The notes beneath the pieces are model-generated. The model ran no database searches and was not told the DNA's origin. It saw only the letters and a list, made by a program, of their open reading frames with translations. The translations under genes and the position numbers were made by a program. This document shows positions 37,701 to 50,552 of a DNA stretch of 64,000 nt, piece by piece (position 1 is the stretch's first letter; each line of letters starts with the position of its first letter). The DNA lies in the NCBI GenBank assembly GCA_031769625.1, contig JAUIMM010000739.1:2173501-2237500 (forward strand), written 5' to 3'. This DNA comes from Taudactylus pleione. Taxonomy: Eukaryota; Chordata; Amphibia; Anura; Myobatrachidae.

Positions 37701-40700
37701 GTTACACTGACATTATTATGTGCAGGAACTGGACACTTGTCACAATGTTTCACCTCCCATGTGACAGACCCTGTCCTGCTCTCGCTCATATTGTTACACT
37801 GACATTATTATGTGCAGGAACCAGACACTTGTCACAATGTGTCACCTCCCATGTGACAGACCCTGTCCCGCTCTCGCTCATATTGTTACACTGACATTAT
37901 TATGTGCAGGAACTGGACACTTGTCACAATGTGTCACCTCCCATGTGACAGACCCTGTCCCGCTCTCGCTCATATTGTTACACTGACATTATTATGTGCA
38001 GGAACAGGACACTTGTCACAATGTGTCACCTCCCATGTGACAGACCCTGTCCTGCTCTCGCTCATATTGTTACACTGACATTTTTATGTGCAGGAAACGG
38101 ACACTTGTCACAATGTGTCACCTCCCATGTGACAGACCCTGTCCTGCTCTCGCTCATATTGTTACACTGACATTATTATGTGCAGGAACAGGACCCTTGT
38201 CACAATGTGTCACCTCCCATGTGACAGACCCTGTCCTGCTCTCGCTCATATTGTTACACTGACATTATTATGTGCAGGAACAGGACACTTGTCACAATGT
38301 GTCACCTCCCATGTGACAGACCCTGTCCCGCTCTCACTCGTATTGTTACACTGACATTATTATGTGCAGGAACAGGACACTTGTCACAATGTGTCACCTC
38401 CCATGTGACAGACACTGTCCCGCTCTCGCACATATTGTTACACTGACATTATTATGTGCAGGAACAGGACCCTTGTCACAATGTGTCACCTCCCATGTGA
38501 CAGACCCTGTCCCGCTCTCGCTCATATTGTTACACTGACATTATTATGTGCAGGAACTGGACACTTGTCACAATGTGTCAGCTCCCTTGTGACAGACCCT
38601 GTCCCGCTCTCACTCGTATTGTTACACTGACATTATTATGTGCAGGAACTGGACACTTGTCACAATGTGTCACCTCCCATGTGACAGACCCTGTCCTGCT
38701 CTCGCTCATATTGTTACACTGACATTATTATGTGCAGGAACTGGACGCTTGTCACAATGTGTCACCTCCCATGTGACAGACCCTGTCCCGCTCTCGCTCA
38801 TATTGTTACACTGACATTATTATGTGCAGGGACTGGACACTTGTCACAATGTGTCACCTTCCATGTGACAGACCCTGTCCTGCTCTCGCTCATATTGTTA
38901 CACTGACATTATTATGTGCAGGTACTGGACACTTGTCACAATGTGTCACCTTCCATGTGACAGACCCTGTCCCGCTCTCGCTCCTCGTATTGTTACACTG
39001 ACATTATTATGTGCAGGGACTGGACACTTGTCACAATGTGTCACCTCCCATGTGACAGACCCTGTCCCGCTCTCGCTCGTATTGTTACACTGACAATATT
39101 ATGTGCAGGGACTGGACACTTGTCACAATGTGTCACCTCCCATGTGACAGACCCTGTCCCGCTCTCGCTCCTCGTATTGTTACACTGACATTATTATGTG
39201 CAGGGACTGGACCCTTGTCACAATGTGTCACCTCCCATGTGACAGACCCTGTCCCGCTCTCGCTCATATTGTTACACTGACATTATTATGTGCAGGAACT
39301 GGACACTTGTCACAATGTGTCAGCTCCCTTGTGACAGACCCTGTCCCGCTCTCACTCGTATTGTTACACTGACATTATTATGTGCAGGAACTGGACACTT
39401 GTCACAATGTGTCACCTCCCATGTGACAGACCCTGTCCTGCTCTCGCTCATATTGTTACACTGACATTATTATGTGCAGGGACTGGACACTTGTCACAAT
39501 GTGTCACCTCCCATGTGACAGACCCTGTCCCGCTCTCGCTCATATTGTTACACTGACATTATTATGTGCAGGGACTGGACACTTGTCACAATGTGTCACC
39601 TTCCATGTGACAGACCCTGTCCTGCTCTCGCTCATATTGTTACACTGACATTATTATGTGCAGGTACTGGACACTTGTCACAATGTGTCACCTCCCATGT
39701 GACAGACCCTGTCCTGCTCTCGCTCATATTGTTACACTGACATTATTATGTGCAGGTACTGGACACTTGTCACAATGTGTCACCTTCCATGTGACAGACC
39801 CTGTCCTGCTCTCGCTCATATTGTTACACTGACATTATTATGTGCAGGGACTGGACACTTGTCACAATGTGTCACCTTCCATGTGACAGACCCTGTCCCG
39901 CTCTCGCTCCTCGTATTGTTACACTGACATTATTATGTGCAGGGACTGGACACTTGTCACAATGTGTCACCTTCCATGTGACAGACCCTGTCCCGCTCTC
40001 GCTCGTATTGTTACACTGACAATATTATGTGCAGGGACTGGACACTTGTCACAATGTGTCACCTCCCATGTGACAGACCCTGTCCCGCTCTCGCTCATAT
40101 TGGTACACTGACATTATTATGTGCAGGGACTGGACACTTGTCACAATGTGTCAACTCCCATGTGACAGACCCTGTCCTGCTCTCGCTCATATTGTTACAC
40201 TGACATTATTATGTGCAGGAACAGGACACTTGTCACAATGTGTCACCTCCCATGTGACAGACCCTGTCCCGCTCTCACTCGTATTGTTACACTGACATTA
40301 TTATGTGCAGGAACAGGACACTTGTCACAATGTGTCACCTCCCATGTGACAGACACTGTCCCGCTCTCGCACATATTGTTACACTGACATTATTATGTGC
40401 AGGAACAGGACCCTTGTCACAATGTGTCACCTCCCATGTGACAGACCCTGTCCCGCTCTCGCTCATATTGTTACACTGACATTATTATGTGCAGGAACTG
40501 GACACTTGTCACAATGTGTCAGCTCCCTTGTGACAGACCCTGTCCCGCTCTCACTCGTATTGTTACACTGACATTATTATGTGCAGGAACTGGACACTTG
40601 TCACAATGTGTCACCTCCCATGTGACAGACCCTGTCCTGCTCTCGCTCATATTGTTACACTGACATTATTATGTGCAGGAACTGGACGCTTGTCACAATG

Positions 40701-43700
40701 TGTCACCTCCCATGTGACAGACCCTGTCCCGCTCTCGCTCATATTGTTACACTGACATTATTATGTGCAGGGACTGGACACTTGTCACAATGTGTCACCT
40801 TCCATGTGACAGACCCTGTCCTGCTCTCGCTCATATTGTTACACTGACATTATTATGTGCAGGTACTGGACACTTGTCACAATGTGTCACCTTCCATGTG
40901 ACAGACCCTGTCCCGCTCTCGCTCCTCGTATTGTTACACTGACATTATTATGTGCAGGGACTGGACACTTGTCACAATGTGTCACCTCCCATGTGACAGA
41001 CCCTGTCCCGCTCTCGCTCGTATTGTTACACTGACAATATTATGTGCAGGGACTGGACACTTGTCACAATGTGTCACCTCCCATGTGACAGACCCTGTCC
41101 CGCTCTCGCTCCTCGTATTGTTACACTGACATTATTATGTGCAGGGACTGGACCCTTGTCACAATGTGTCACCTCCCATGTGACAGACCCTGTCCCGCTC
41201 TCGCTCATATTGTTACACTGACATTATTATGTGCAGGAACTGGACACTTGTCACAATGTGTCAGCTCCCTTGTGACAGACCCTGTCCCGCTCTCACTCGT
41301 ATTGTTACACTGACATTATTATGTGCAGGAACTGGACACTTGTCACAATGTGTCACCTCCCATGTGACAGACCCTGTCCTGCTCTCGCTCATATTGTTAC
41401 ACTGACATTATTATGTGCAGGGACTGGACACTTGTCACAATGTGTCACCTCCCATGTGACAGACCCTGTCCCGCTCTCGCTCATATTGTTACACTGACAT
41501 TATTATGTGCAGGGACTGGACACTTGTCACAATGTGTCACCTTCCATGTGACAGACCCTGTCCTGCTCTCGCTCATATTGTTACACTGACATTATTATGT
41601 GCAGGTACTGGACACTTGTCACAATGTGTCACCTCCCATGTGACAGACCCTGTCCTGCTCTCGCTCATATTGTTACACTGACATTATTATGTGCAGGTAC
41701 TGGACACTTGTCACAATGTGTCACCTTCCATGTGACAGACCCTGTCCTGCTCTCGCTCATATTGTTACACTGACATTATTATGTGCAGGGACTGGACACT
41801 TGTCACAATGTGTCACCTTCCATGTGACAGACCCTGTCCCGCTCTCGCTCCTCGTATTGTTACACTGACATTATTATGTGCAGGGACTGGACACTTGTCA
41901 CAATGTGTCACCTTCCATGTGACAGACCCTGTCCCGCTCTCGCTCGTATTGTTACACTGACAATATTATGTGCAGGGACTGGACACTTGTCACAATGTGT
42001 CACCTCCCATGTGACAGACCCTGTCCCGCTCTCGCTCATATTGGTACACTGACATTATTATGTGCAGGGACTGGACACTTGTCACAATGTGTCAACTCCC
42101 ATGTGACAGACCCTGTCCTGCTCTCGCTCATATTGTTACACTGACATTATTATGTGCAGGAACAGGACACTTGTCACAATGTGTCACCTCCCATGTGACA
42201 GACCCTGTCCCGCTCTCACTCGTATTGTTACACTGACATTATTATGTGCAGGAACAGGACACTTGTCACAATGTGTCACCTCCCATGTGACAGACACTGT
42301 CCCGCTCTCGCACATATTGTTACACTGACATTATTATGTGCAGGAACAGGACCCTTGTCACAATGTGTCACCTCCCATGTGACAGACCCTGTCCCGCTCT
42401 CGCTCATATTGTTACACTGACATTATTATGTGCAGGAACTGGACACTTGTCACAATGTGTCAGCTCCCTTGTGACAGACCCTGTCCCGCTCTCACTCGTA
42501 TTGTTACACTGACATTATTATGTGCAGGAACTGGACACTTGTCACAATGTGTCACCTCCCATGTGACAGACCCTGTCCTGCTCTCGCTCATATTGTTACA
42601 CTGACATTATTATGTGCAGGAACTGGACGCTTGTCACAATGTGTCACCTCCCATGTGACAGACCCTGTCCCGCTCTCGCTCATATTGTTACACTGACATT
42701 ATTATGTGCAGGGACTGGACACTTGTCACAATGTGTCACCTTCCATGTGACAGACCCTGTCCTGCTCTCGCTCATATTGTTACACTGACATTATTATGTG
42801 CAGGTACTGGACACTTGTCACAATGTGTCACCTTCCATGTGACAGACCCTGTCCCGCTCTCGCTCCTCGTATTGTTACACTGACATTATTATGTGCAGGG
42901 ACTGGACACTTGTCACAATGTGTCACCTCCCATGTGACAGACCCTGTCCCGCTCTCGCTCGTATTGTTACACTGACAATATTATGTGCAGGGACTGGACA
43001 CTTGTCACAATGTGTCACCTCCCATGTGACAGACCCTGTCCCGCTCTCGCTCCTCGTATTGTTACACTGACATTATTATGTGCAGGGACTGGACCCTTGT
43101 CACAATGTGTCACCTCCCATGTGACAGACCCTGTCCCGCTCTCGCTCATATTGTTACACTGACATTATTATGTGCAGGAACTGGACACTTGTCACAATGT
43201 GTCAGCTCCCTTGTGACAGACCCTGTCCCGCTCTCACTCGTATTGTTACACTGACATTATTATGTGCAGGAACTGGACACTTGTCACAATGTGTCACCTC
43301 CCATGTGACAGACCCTGTCCTGCTCTCGCTCATATTGTTACACTGACATTATTATGTGCAGGGACTGGACACTTGTCACAATGTGTCACCTCCCATGTGA
43401 CAGACCCTGTCCCGCTCTCGCTCATATTGTTACACTGACATTATTATGTGCAGGGACTGGACACTTGTCACAATGTGTCACCTTCCATGTGACAGACCCT
43501 GTCCTGCTCTCGCTCATATTGTTACACTGACATTATTATGTGCAGGTACTGGACACTTGTCACAATGTGTCACCTCCCATGTGACAGACCCTGTCCTGCT
43601 CTCGCTCATATTGTTACACTGACATTATTATGTGCAGGTACTGGACACTTGTCACAATGTGTCACCTTCCATGTGACAGACCCTGTCCTGCTCTCGCTCA

Positions 43701-44755
43701 TATTGTTACACTGACATTATTATGTGCAGGGACTGGACACTTGTCACAATGTGTCACCTTCCATGTGACAGACCCTGTCCCGCTCTCGCTCCTCGTATTG
43801 TTACACTGACATTATTATGTGCAGGGACTGGACACTTGTCACAATGTGTCACCTCCCATGTGACAGACCCTGTCCTGCTCTCGCTCATATTGTTACACTG
43901 ACATTATTATGTGCAGGAACTGGACACTTGTCACAATGTGTCACCTCCCATGTGACAGACCCTGTCCCGCTCTCGCTCATATTGTTACACTGACATTATT
44001 ATGTGCAGGTACTGGACACTTGTCACAATGTGTCACCTTCCATGTGACAGACCCTGTCCTGCTCTCGCTCATATTGTTACACTGACATTATTATGTGCAG
44101 GAACTGGACGCTTGTCACAATGTGTCACCTCCCATGTGACAGACCCTGTCCCGCTCTCGCTCATATTGTTACACTGACATTATTATGTGCAGGGACTGGA
44201 CACTTGTCACAATGTGTCACCTTCCATGTGACAGACCCTGTCCTGCTCTCGCTCATATTGTTACACTGACATTATTATGTGCAGGTACTGGACACTTGTC
44301 ACAATGTGTCACCTCCCATGTGACAGACCCTGTCCTGCTCTCGCTCATATTGTTACACTGACATTATTATGTGCAGGTACTGGACACTTGTCACAATGTG
44401 TCACCTTCCATGTGACAGACCCTGTCCTGCTCTCGCTCATATTGTTACACTGACATTATTATGTGCAGGGACTGGACACTTGTCACAATGTGTCACCTTC
44501 CATGTGACAGACCCTGTCCCGCTCTCGCTCCTCGTATTGTTACACTGACATTATTATGTGCAGGGACTGGACACTTGTCACAATGTGTCACCTTCCATGT
44601 GACAGACCCTGTCCCGCTCTCGCTCGTATTGTTACACTGACAATATTATGTGCAGGGACTGGACACTTGTCACAATGTGTCACCTCCCATGTGACAGACC
44701 CTGTCCCGCTCTCGCTCATATTGGTACACTGACATTATTATGTGCAGGAACTGGA
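31738..44755. repeat. 92-bp minisatellite, about 141 copies, with higher-order repeats
   Basis: The unit contains GGACACTTGTCACAATGTGT, CACCTCCCATGTGACAGACC, CTGTCCCGCTCTCGCTCATA and TTGTTACACTGACATTATTA. Each unit can fold through TGTCAC and GTGACA around CTCCCAT. Units differ at a handful of sites, plus a 3-bp CTC insertion in some (GCTCCTCG). Rare variants recur at fixed distances. CACTGTCCCGCTCTCGCAC occurs at 34911, 36018, 38413, 40354 and 42295. TGACAATATT occurs at 39091, 41032 and 42973. Spacings are therefore 1107, 3502 and 1941 bp, showing whole blocks were duplicated. Stops occur in all frames. Confidence 0.98.
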
Positions 44756-45750
44756 TGAAGTGAGATCTTTGCTCTGGACAGTAAATCTTTTCCTTGCCTG
44801 ACCCCACAACCTTGTGTTGGCCAATTGGCAAGTTTTGTAGATGTGTATGCAGAGGGCTCTTTAGGTGCCTCCCTGGCAGCGAGGACTTGCACACGTGAGA
44901 CCGGATGGGCAGACATGGGCATTAGTCAAGTACATCAGTACAGTGAGAGCTTCCCCTGTCACCAGGACGGGATCTTATCGGGGCCATTCTCACGGCAGGT
45001 GACTTGGAGTAAATCGCCCTGTTCCTTATTGCCATGGTATGCACTATGCAGTGATAGGGGATGGGTAGCCCCACTGTAACCAATGATAAATATTCTTTCT
45101 TGTCTTTTAGGGGACCATTAATTGTTAACTATTAGTGGCATATTCCCCGAAAACACCCGTTTTTGGTGGACAACGAAAATATTTAGTATTTACCAGATGT
45201 ATTATGGAGGGGCGGCAGCAGGTAACTCCACTATCCCTCCATTTCCCGCCAGCAGCTGTCACTCCCTTAGGTTTCTATAGGTGTCTATGGGGGATGCGAT
45301 GCTGTCTCATTTACCAAGCGCATTCCAGAATTTGGCCCCCGCAGCCTACTGGAGAGGGTACCAGATGAATGCCCCCCCTCTTCCCGGCAATGGACGGCGT
45401 GCATGCGTGCTCTGTAGACCTTGCGTGCACTGGAGTCCCGCCACTGGGGGGAGGAGATCGCTGACGCCGTCACTTCATACCAAGCACATCGCAGGGACGA
45501 GATCCTTTTGGAGCCTCTGTCCCTGTGGGTGCTATTTAATACATTTGGCTGGTATGATTACATAGTGAACTGCGATCATGGGCGGTAACTGATCATTGAT
45601 AAATAGGCCCCTAAAAGAGATCATTAAAGTGCAGATTGTAACCAGCAGGGCCCTCACCCCTCTGTATTCTGTATGTAGTGATGTCATCTGAACACTGTAA
45701 TTATGTACATATGTAAAGGTATGTTCTTGTCTGTAAAGTTTTGTATTGAG
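44756..45750. other. spacer between the 92-bp and 27-bp arrays
   Basis: No exon is supported. GATAAATAGGCCCC at 45598-45611 is the inverse of the sequence at 31137. A pyrimidine tract ending TTTTAG occurs at 45110, but no open exon follows. Confidence 0.45.
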
Positions 45751-48447
45751 GTATTGTTCTGTATGTGTTACCCCTATGTATTGTTCTGTATGTGTTACCC
45801 CTATGTAATGTTCTGTATGTGTTACCCCTATGTAATGTTCTGTATGTGTTACCCCTATGTAATGTTCTGTATGTGTTACCCCTATGTAATGTTCTGTATG
45901 TGTTACCCCTATGTAATGTTCTGTATGTGTTACCCCTATGTATTGTTCTGTATGTGTTATCCCTATGTATTGTTCTGTATGTGTTACCCCTATGTATTGT
46001 TCTGTATGTGTTACCCCTATGTATTGTTCTGTATGTGTTACCCCTATGTATTGTTCTGTATGTGTTACCCCTATGTAATGTTCTGTATGTGTTACCCCTA
46101 TGTATTGTTCTGTATGTGTTACCCCTATGTAATGTTCTGTATGTGTTACCCCTATGTAATGTTCTGTATGTGTTACCCCTATGTAATGTTCTGTATGTGT
46201 TACCCCTATGTATTGTTCTGTATGTGTTACCCCTATGTAATGTTCTGTATGTGTTACCCCTATGTAATGTTCTGTATGTGTTACCCCTATGTAATGTTCT
46301 GTATGTGTTACCCCTATGTAATGTTCTGTATGTGTTACCCCTATGTATTGTTCTGTATGTGTTACCCCTATGTAATGTTCTGTATGTGTTACCCCTATGT
46401 ATTGTTCTGTATGTGTTACCCCTATGTATTGTTCTGTATGTGTTACCCCTATGTAATGTTCTGTATGTGTTACCCCTATGTATTGTTCTGTATGTGTTAC
46501 CCCTATGTATTGTTCTGTATGTGTTACCCCTATGTATTGTTCTGTATGTGTTACCCCTATGTAATGTTCTGTATGTGTTACCCCTATGTAATGTTCTGTA
46601 TGTGTTACCCCTATGTAATGTTCTGTATGTGTTACCCCTATGTAATGTTCTGTATGTGTTACCCCTATGTATTGTTCTGTATGTGTTACCCCTATGTAAT
46701 GTTCTGTATGTGTTACCCCTATGTATTGTTCTGTATGTGTTACCCCTATGTATTGTTCTGTATGTGTTACCCCTATGTAATGTTCTGTATGTGTTACCCC
46801 TATGTATTGTTCTGTATGTGTTACCCCTATGTATTGTTCTGTATGTGTTACCCCTATGTAATGTTCTGTATGTGTTACCCCTATGTAATGTTCTGTATGT
46901 GTTACCCCTATGTAATGTTCTGTATGTGTTACCCCTATGTAATGTTCTGTATGTGTTACCCCTATGTAATGTTCTGTATGTGTTACCCCTATGTAATGTT
47001 CTGTATGTGTTACCCCTATGTAATGTTCTGTATGTGTTACCCCTATGTATTGTTCTGTATGTGTTACCCCTATGTAATGTTCTGTATGTGTTACCCCTAT
47101 GTATTGTTCTGTATGTGTTACCCCTATGTATTGTTCTGTATGTGTTACCCCTATGTAATGTTCTGTATGTGTTACCCCTATGTATTGTTCTGTATGTGTT
47201 ACCCCTATGTATTGTTCTGTATGTGTTACCCCTATGTATTGTTCTGTATGTGTTACCCCTATGTAATGTTCTGTATGTGTTACCCCTATGTAATGTTCTG
47301 TATGTGTTACCCCTATGTAATGTTCTGTATGTGTTACCCCTATGTAATGTTCTGTATGTGTTACCCCTATGTATTGTTCTGTATGTGTTACCCCTATGTA
47401 ATGTTCTGTATGTGTTACCCCTATGTATTGTTCTGTATGTGTTACCCCTATGTATTGTTCTGTATGTGTTACCCCTATGTAATGTTCTGTATGTGTTACC
47501 CCTATGTATTGTTCTGTATGTGTTACCCCTATGTATTGTTCTGTATGTGTTACCCCTATGTAATGTTCTGTATGTGTTACCCCTATGTAATGTTCTGTAT
47601 GTGTTACCCCTATGTAATGTTCTGTATGTGTTACCCCTATGTAATGTTCTGTATGTGTTACCCCTATGTATTGTTCTGTATGTGTTACCCCTATGTATTG
47701 TTCTGTATGTGTTACCCCTATGTATTGTTCTGTATGTGTTACCCCTATGTATTGTTCTGTATGTGTTACCCCTATGTAATGTTCTGTATGTGTTACCCCT
47801 ATGTAATGTTCTGTATGTGTTACCCCTATGTATTGTTCTGTATGTGTTGCCCCTATGTATTGTTCTGTATGTGTTACCCCTATGTATTGTTCTGTATGTG
47901 TTACCCCATGTATTGTTCTGTATGTGTTGCCCCTATGTATTGTTCTGTATGTGTTGCCCCTATGTATTGTTCTGTATGTGTTACCCCTATGTAATGTTCT
48001 GTATGTGTTACCCCTATGTATTGTTCTGTATGTGTTACCCCTATGTATTGTTCTGTATGTGTTACCCCATGTATTGTTCTGTATGTGTTGCCCCTATGTA
48101 TTGTTCTGTATGTGTTACCCCTATGTATTGTTCTGTATGTGTTACCCCATGTAATGTTCTGTATGTGTTACCCCTATGTAATGTTCTGTATGTGTTACCC
48201 CTATGTATTGTTCTGTATGTGTTACCCCTATGTATTGTTCTGTATGTGTTACCCCTATGTAATGTTCTGTATGTGTTACCCCTATGTATTGTTCTGTATG
48301 TGTTACCCCTATGTATTGTTCTGTATGTGTTACCCCTATGTATTGTTCTGTATGTGTTACCCCTATGTATTGTTCTGTATGTGTTACCCCTATGTATTGT
48401 TCTGTATGTGTTACCCCTAAGTAATGTTCTGTATGTGTTACCCCTAT
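45751..48447. repeat. 27-bp minisatellite, about 100 copies
   Basis: The unit is TTCTGTATGTGTTACCCCTA followed by TGTAATG or TGTATTG. Most of the array is perfect apart from this A/T site. After about 47.85 kb one-base deletions (ACCCCATG) and GCCCC variants appear. With a 27-bp unit free of stops in two forward frames, the array gives open frames of 763 and 912 codons of nine-residue repeats. I judge these non-coding. Confidence 0.98.
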
Positions 48448-48530
48448 ATCCAGCACTGCGGAGTTCTTGTGGCCCCATAGAAATGAAGGATGATAATATT
48501 TAGGTTTATTATTCTAGATTTCTATCAGTG

Positions 48531-48959
48531 GGCCTGATTCAGAGTTGTACGCTAATCTCGTCGCAACTGGGACTTTTTACGCAGCTACTATGTGAAAATA
48601 TACTGTCGCAGCCGCCGGAAGATGTATTGTGACGCCCACATGCGGCTTTGCAAATCCAAGCATCTGCGTACAAAGTCGCATCCGTCGCAGATCAGGTGAT
48701 CATCGGCTTCTGTGTAACCCTACGGCACCATTGAAGCTGGATCTGACACTCCTGTAAAAAACTGTAGCGACACGCCCGCCTTTTTATAACCACCCCTCCG
48801 TTACCACCCACACACAGCCCATAACTGTCAGTCACTCGGCATCTGGATCCTCTCTGCGAGCGACTACGCGGAGTACCGGGACGCGTGCGCCATGTGACAC
48901 ATGCGCTGTAATAAAAACTTCTATAAATTTCTGCTGAGTCTACGACTCTGACTGAGGCC
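48531..48959. mobile_element. MITE with GGCCTGATTCAGAG ends
   Basis: The left end is GGCCTGATTCAGAGTTGTAC; the reverse complement of the right end is GGCCTCAGTCAGAGTCGTAG. CAGTG (48526-48530) and CAATG (48960-48964) may be a 5-bp target duplication with one change, as in the element at 30392. It has no coding capacity. Confidence 0.6.
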
Positions 48960-48964
48960 CAATG

Positions 48965-49581
48965 CCCATGTATTGATCTGAGCTCAAAGGGCCTGGCTCA
49001 GGTCGGGACGCTAGTGAGTGTATTAACGCTTGTGCAGAATGGGTCCTGCCATTTCGCTCCCAAGCCACAGCGTGATTGCCATGCCGGGGGTGGAGCTGGG
49101 GTGTGCCTGGGCTGCGTTCCTGTGTTGTGCGAGTGCCAAGGCCAGGGTCTGCCGATTTCCTGGCTCTACAAGCTGCCAGCCTGAGCACGCTGCACTGGGA
49201 TCGCTATGGCTGGCAGGAGGCTTCTGCGTCCTATAGACGCCGCCTGCGGTATTCTAACATTTGCTGGATGGTATTGCACAGGCGCTTCCTAGCAGCTGCA
49301 CCGCCCGGCCCTGAATCTCCTATTTCTTGTGTAATACACACAGACGGCTTTGTGACCACCTAGTAAGGCCTGTTCCCTTTTATTCTCAATAGTGTGTATG
49401 TATCATATAGGGAGATATAGTCTCAGCCAATCAGCAGTATTATAATACTCTGTGCCAGGGCAGATGGGGGTGATATTGTCGCACCCTCAGGAGTAGTATC
49501 TTCCCTCCCCGCTTCCTATCGGTGTTTCTTTCTGTGCTCTGCAAAATGTTGCCTCTAATCTTCTCTTTATTTTTGTTTCAG
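48965..49581 (+). other. intronic sequence upstream of the candidate microexon
   Basis: A GC-rich stretch at about 49020-49260 has an open frame without recognisable domains. The last 50 bases hold three TGC motifs (49535, 49540, 49550) and a pyrimidine-rich tract ending in TTTCAG at 49581. Confidence 0.45.
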
Positions 49582-49605
49582 TATGACAGACTTAACCTGA
49601 TCAAA
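49582..49605 (+). CDS. candidate 24-nt microexon of GRAMD1B
   Basis: The sequence TATGACAGACTTAACCTGAT plus CAAA is bounded by a textbook acceptor (long T-rich tract, TTTCAG, ending 49581) and a donor gtaaga starting at 49606. It is exactly eight codons (YDRLNLIK) with no stop, in phase 0. The GRAMD1B exon at 3501-3711 ends on a codon boundary, so inclusion would add eight residues just before the GRAM domain without shifting the frame. TGC motifs 30-46 nt upstream of the acceptor resemble the sites used by the neuronal splicing factor SRRM4 for microexons. Membership of GRAMD1B and actual splicing are inferred; I do not know this peptide from a described isoform. Confidence 0.5.
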
Positions 49606-50342
49606 GTAAGATGTTCTCTTTATGTACTCCCCCCGATCTCCTGTGTCCTGTCCCTGCTGCCCCCCCCCGGTCCCCGCTCAGTAGAGATCGCAGCTAGATA
49701 GCGGTCCCTTGTGTGTGTCCCAGCATAGCTAGCCCCCGCTCTGTGTGCCTGTCCCTGCTGCTCTGTCTGACTATGGTGCACATGGAACTCTATAACAGGT
49801 GTACTGAGGTCTATGTGATGGGATAGAAGATAATGTACAGTATGTGCATAGCCGTGTACCACTACTGGTTTTGTGCATTGCACTACGGGCTCTGACCGAG
49901 TCTTTGTTAGCACGACACGAAGACACTGAGCTCAGTTGTTGAGGCTTTATTATAAGAAGACCATGATCAATAATCTATATCAGAAGAAGGACCTCATACT
50001 GCCAGTTGTTATGTCAGCACAGGCTTTTATCACCTAGCGGCCGCCTCTAGGCTCCGGGCTGTGTCCTGAGAACATGGGCTCTCTTGCTTGGTGAGAGTTT
50101 GCTGGCACACGGTGGCGCAGCCTTTGCCTCAGTGTGCTGCATCGCTTATACCGTGGGGATAAGGTCTTCTGCACATGGCATATTCTTATCTATGTTCATT
50201 TATGTAAAGAATGCATGTTACCCACATAGTATGGGTGGAAGTTGTTATGCAAATGTAACTCATGTGTGAGATGTCAGTGATGTCATTGAGGACATTAATC
50301 CTACCTAGTGACCTATTTGGCAGAATCCAGGATACATTGCTC
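49606..50342 (+). other. intron sequence between candidate microexon and DIRS element
   Basis: No exon or repeat could be supported. Confidence 0.45.
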
Positions 50343-50552
50343 CATGTTATGTGTGTGACCACCCAGAGCTCTGTATACTTAGATCCCTCACCTGCTGCTG
50401 CTGGTGTTTTAGTGATTAATAATCCTGATTTCTCCCTCTGGAGTCTCAGTACAGTGGGGTATAGATGTGGAATAACTGGGAGCTTGCACTTTAATAAATT
50501 TGAATAGTAGCTAGCTCCTCCCCCTCTATACCCCCCCCCAGGTCAGTCTTAA
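50343..50552 (+). repeat. DIRS left inverted terminal repeat
   Basis: It begins CATGTTATGTGTGTGACCAC and ends near AGGTCAGTCTTA. Nearly the whole length is the inverse of 55855-56080. It lacks an 18-19 bp piece (TTCATCCAGTAGGGGACAC) that the right copy has next to TTTCTCC. Confidence 0.92.

Larger units (their letters stand above)
3712..49581 (+). other. GRAMD1B: large GRAMD1B intron filled with repeats
   Basis: This runs from the donor gtacgt at 3712 to the acceptor TTTCAG ending at 49581, if the microexon at 49582 is real. It contains no further recognisable GRAMD1B exon. It holds three of the longest tandem arrays and most of the MITEs described separately. Its size depends on tandem array copy number, so it may vary between individuals. 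Confidence 0.55.

Noticed and set aside
45081..45130. Pyrimidine tract and TTTTAG near 45110 as an exon start
   Set aside because: Stops follow within a few codons in all frames (for example TTGTTAACTATTAG) and no donor is suitably placed.
45703..48503. Overlapping open frames of 763 and 912 codons
   Set aside because: The 27-bp unit is a multiple of three and stop-free in two frames, so long open frames are automatic.
49076..49363. GC-rich open frame of 95 codons before the microexon
   Set aside because: No recognisable domain, no supporting splice sites, and composition typical of chance GC-rich frames.
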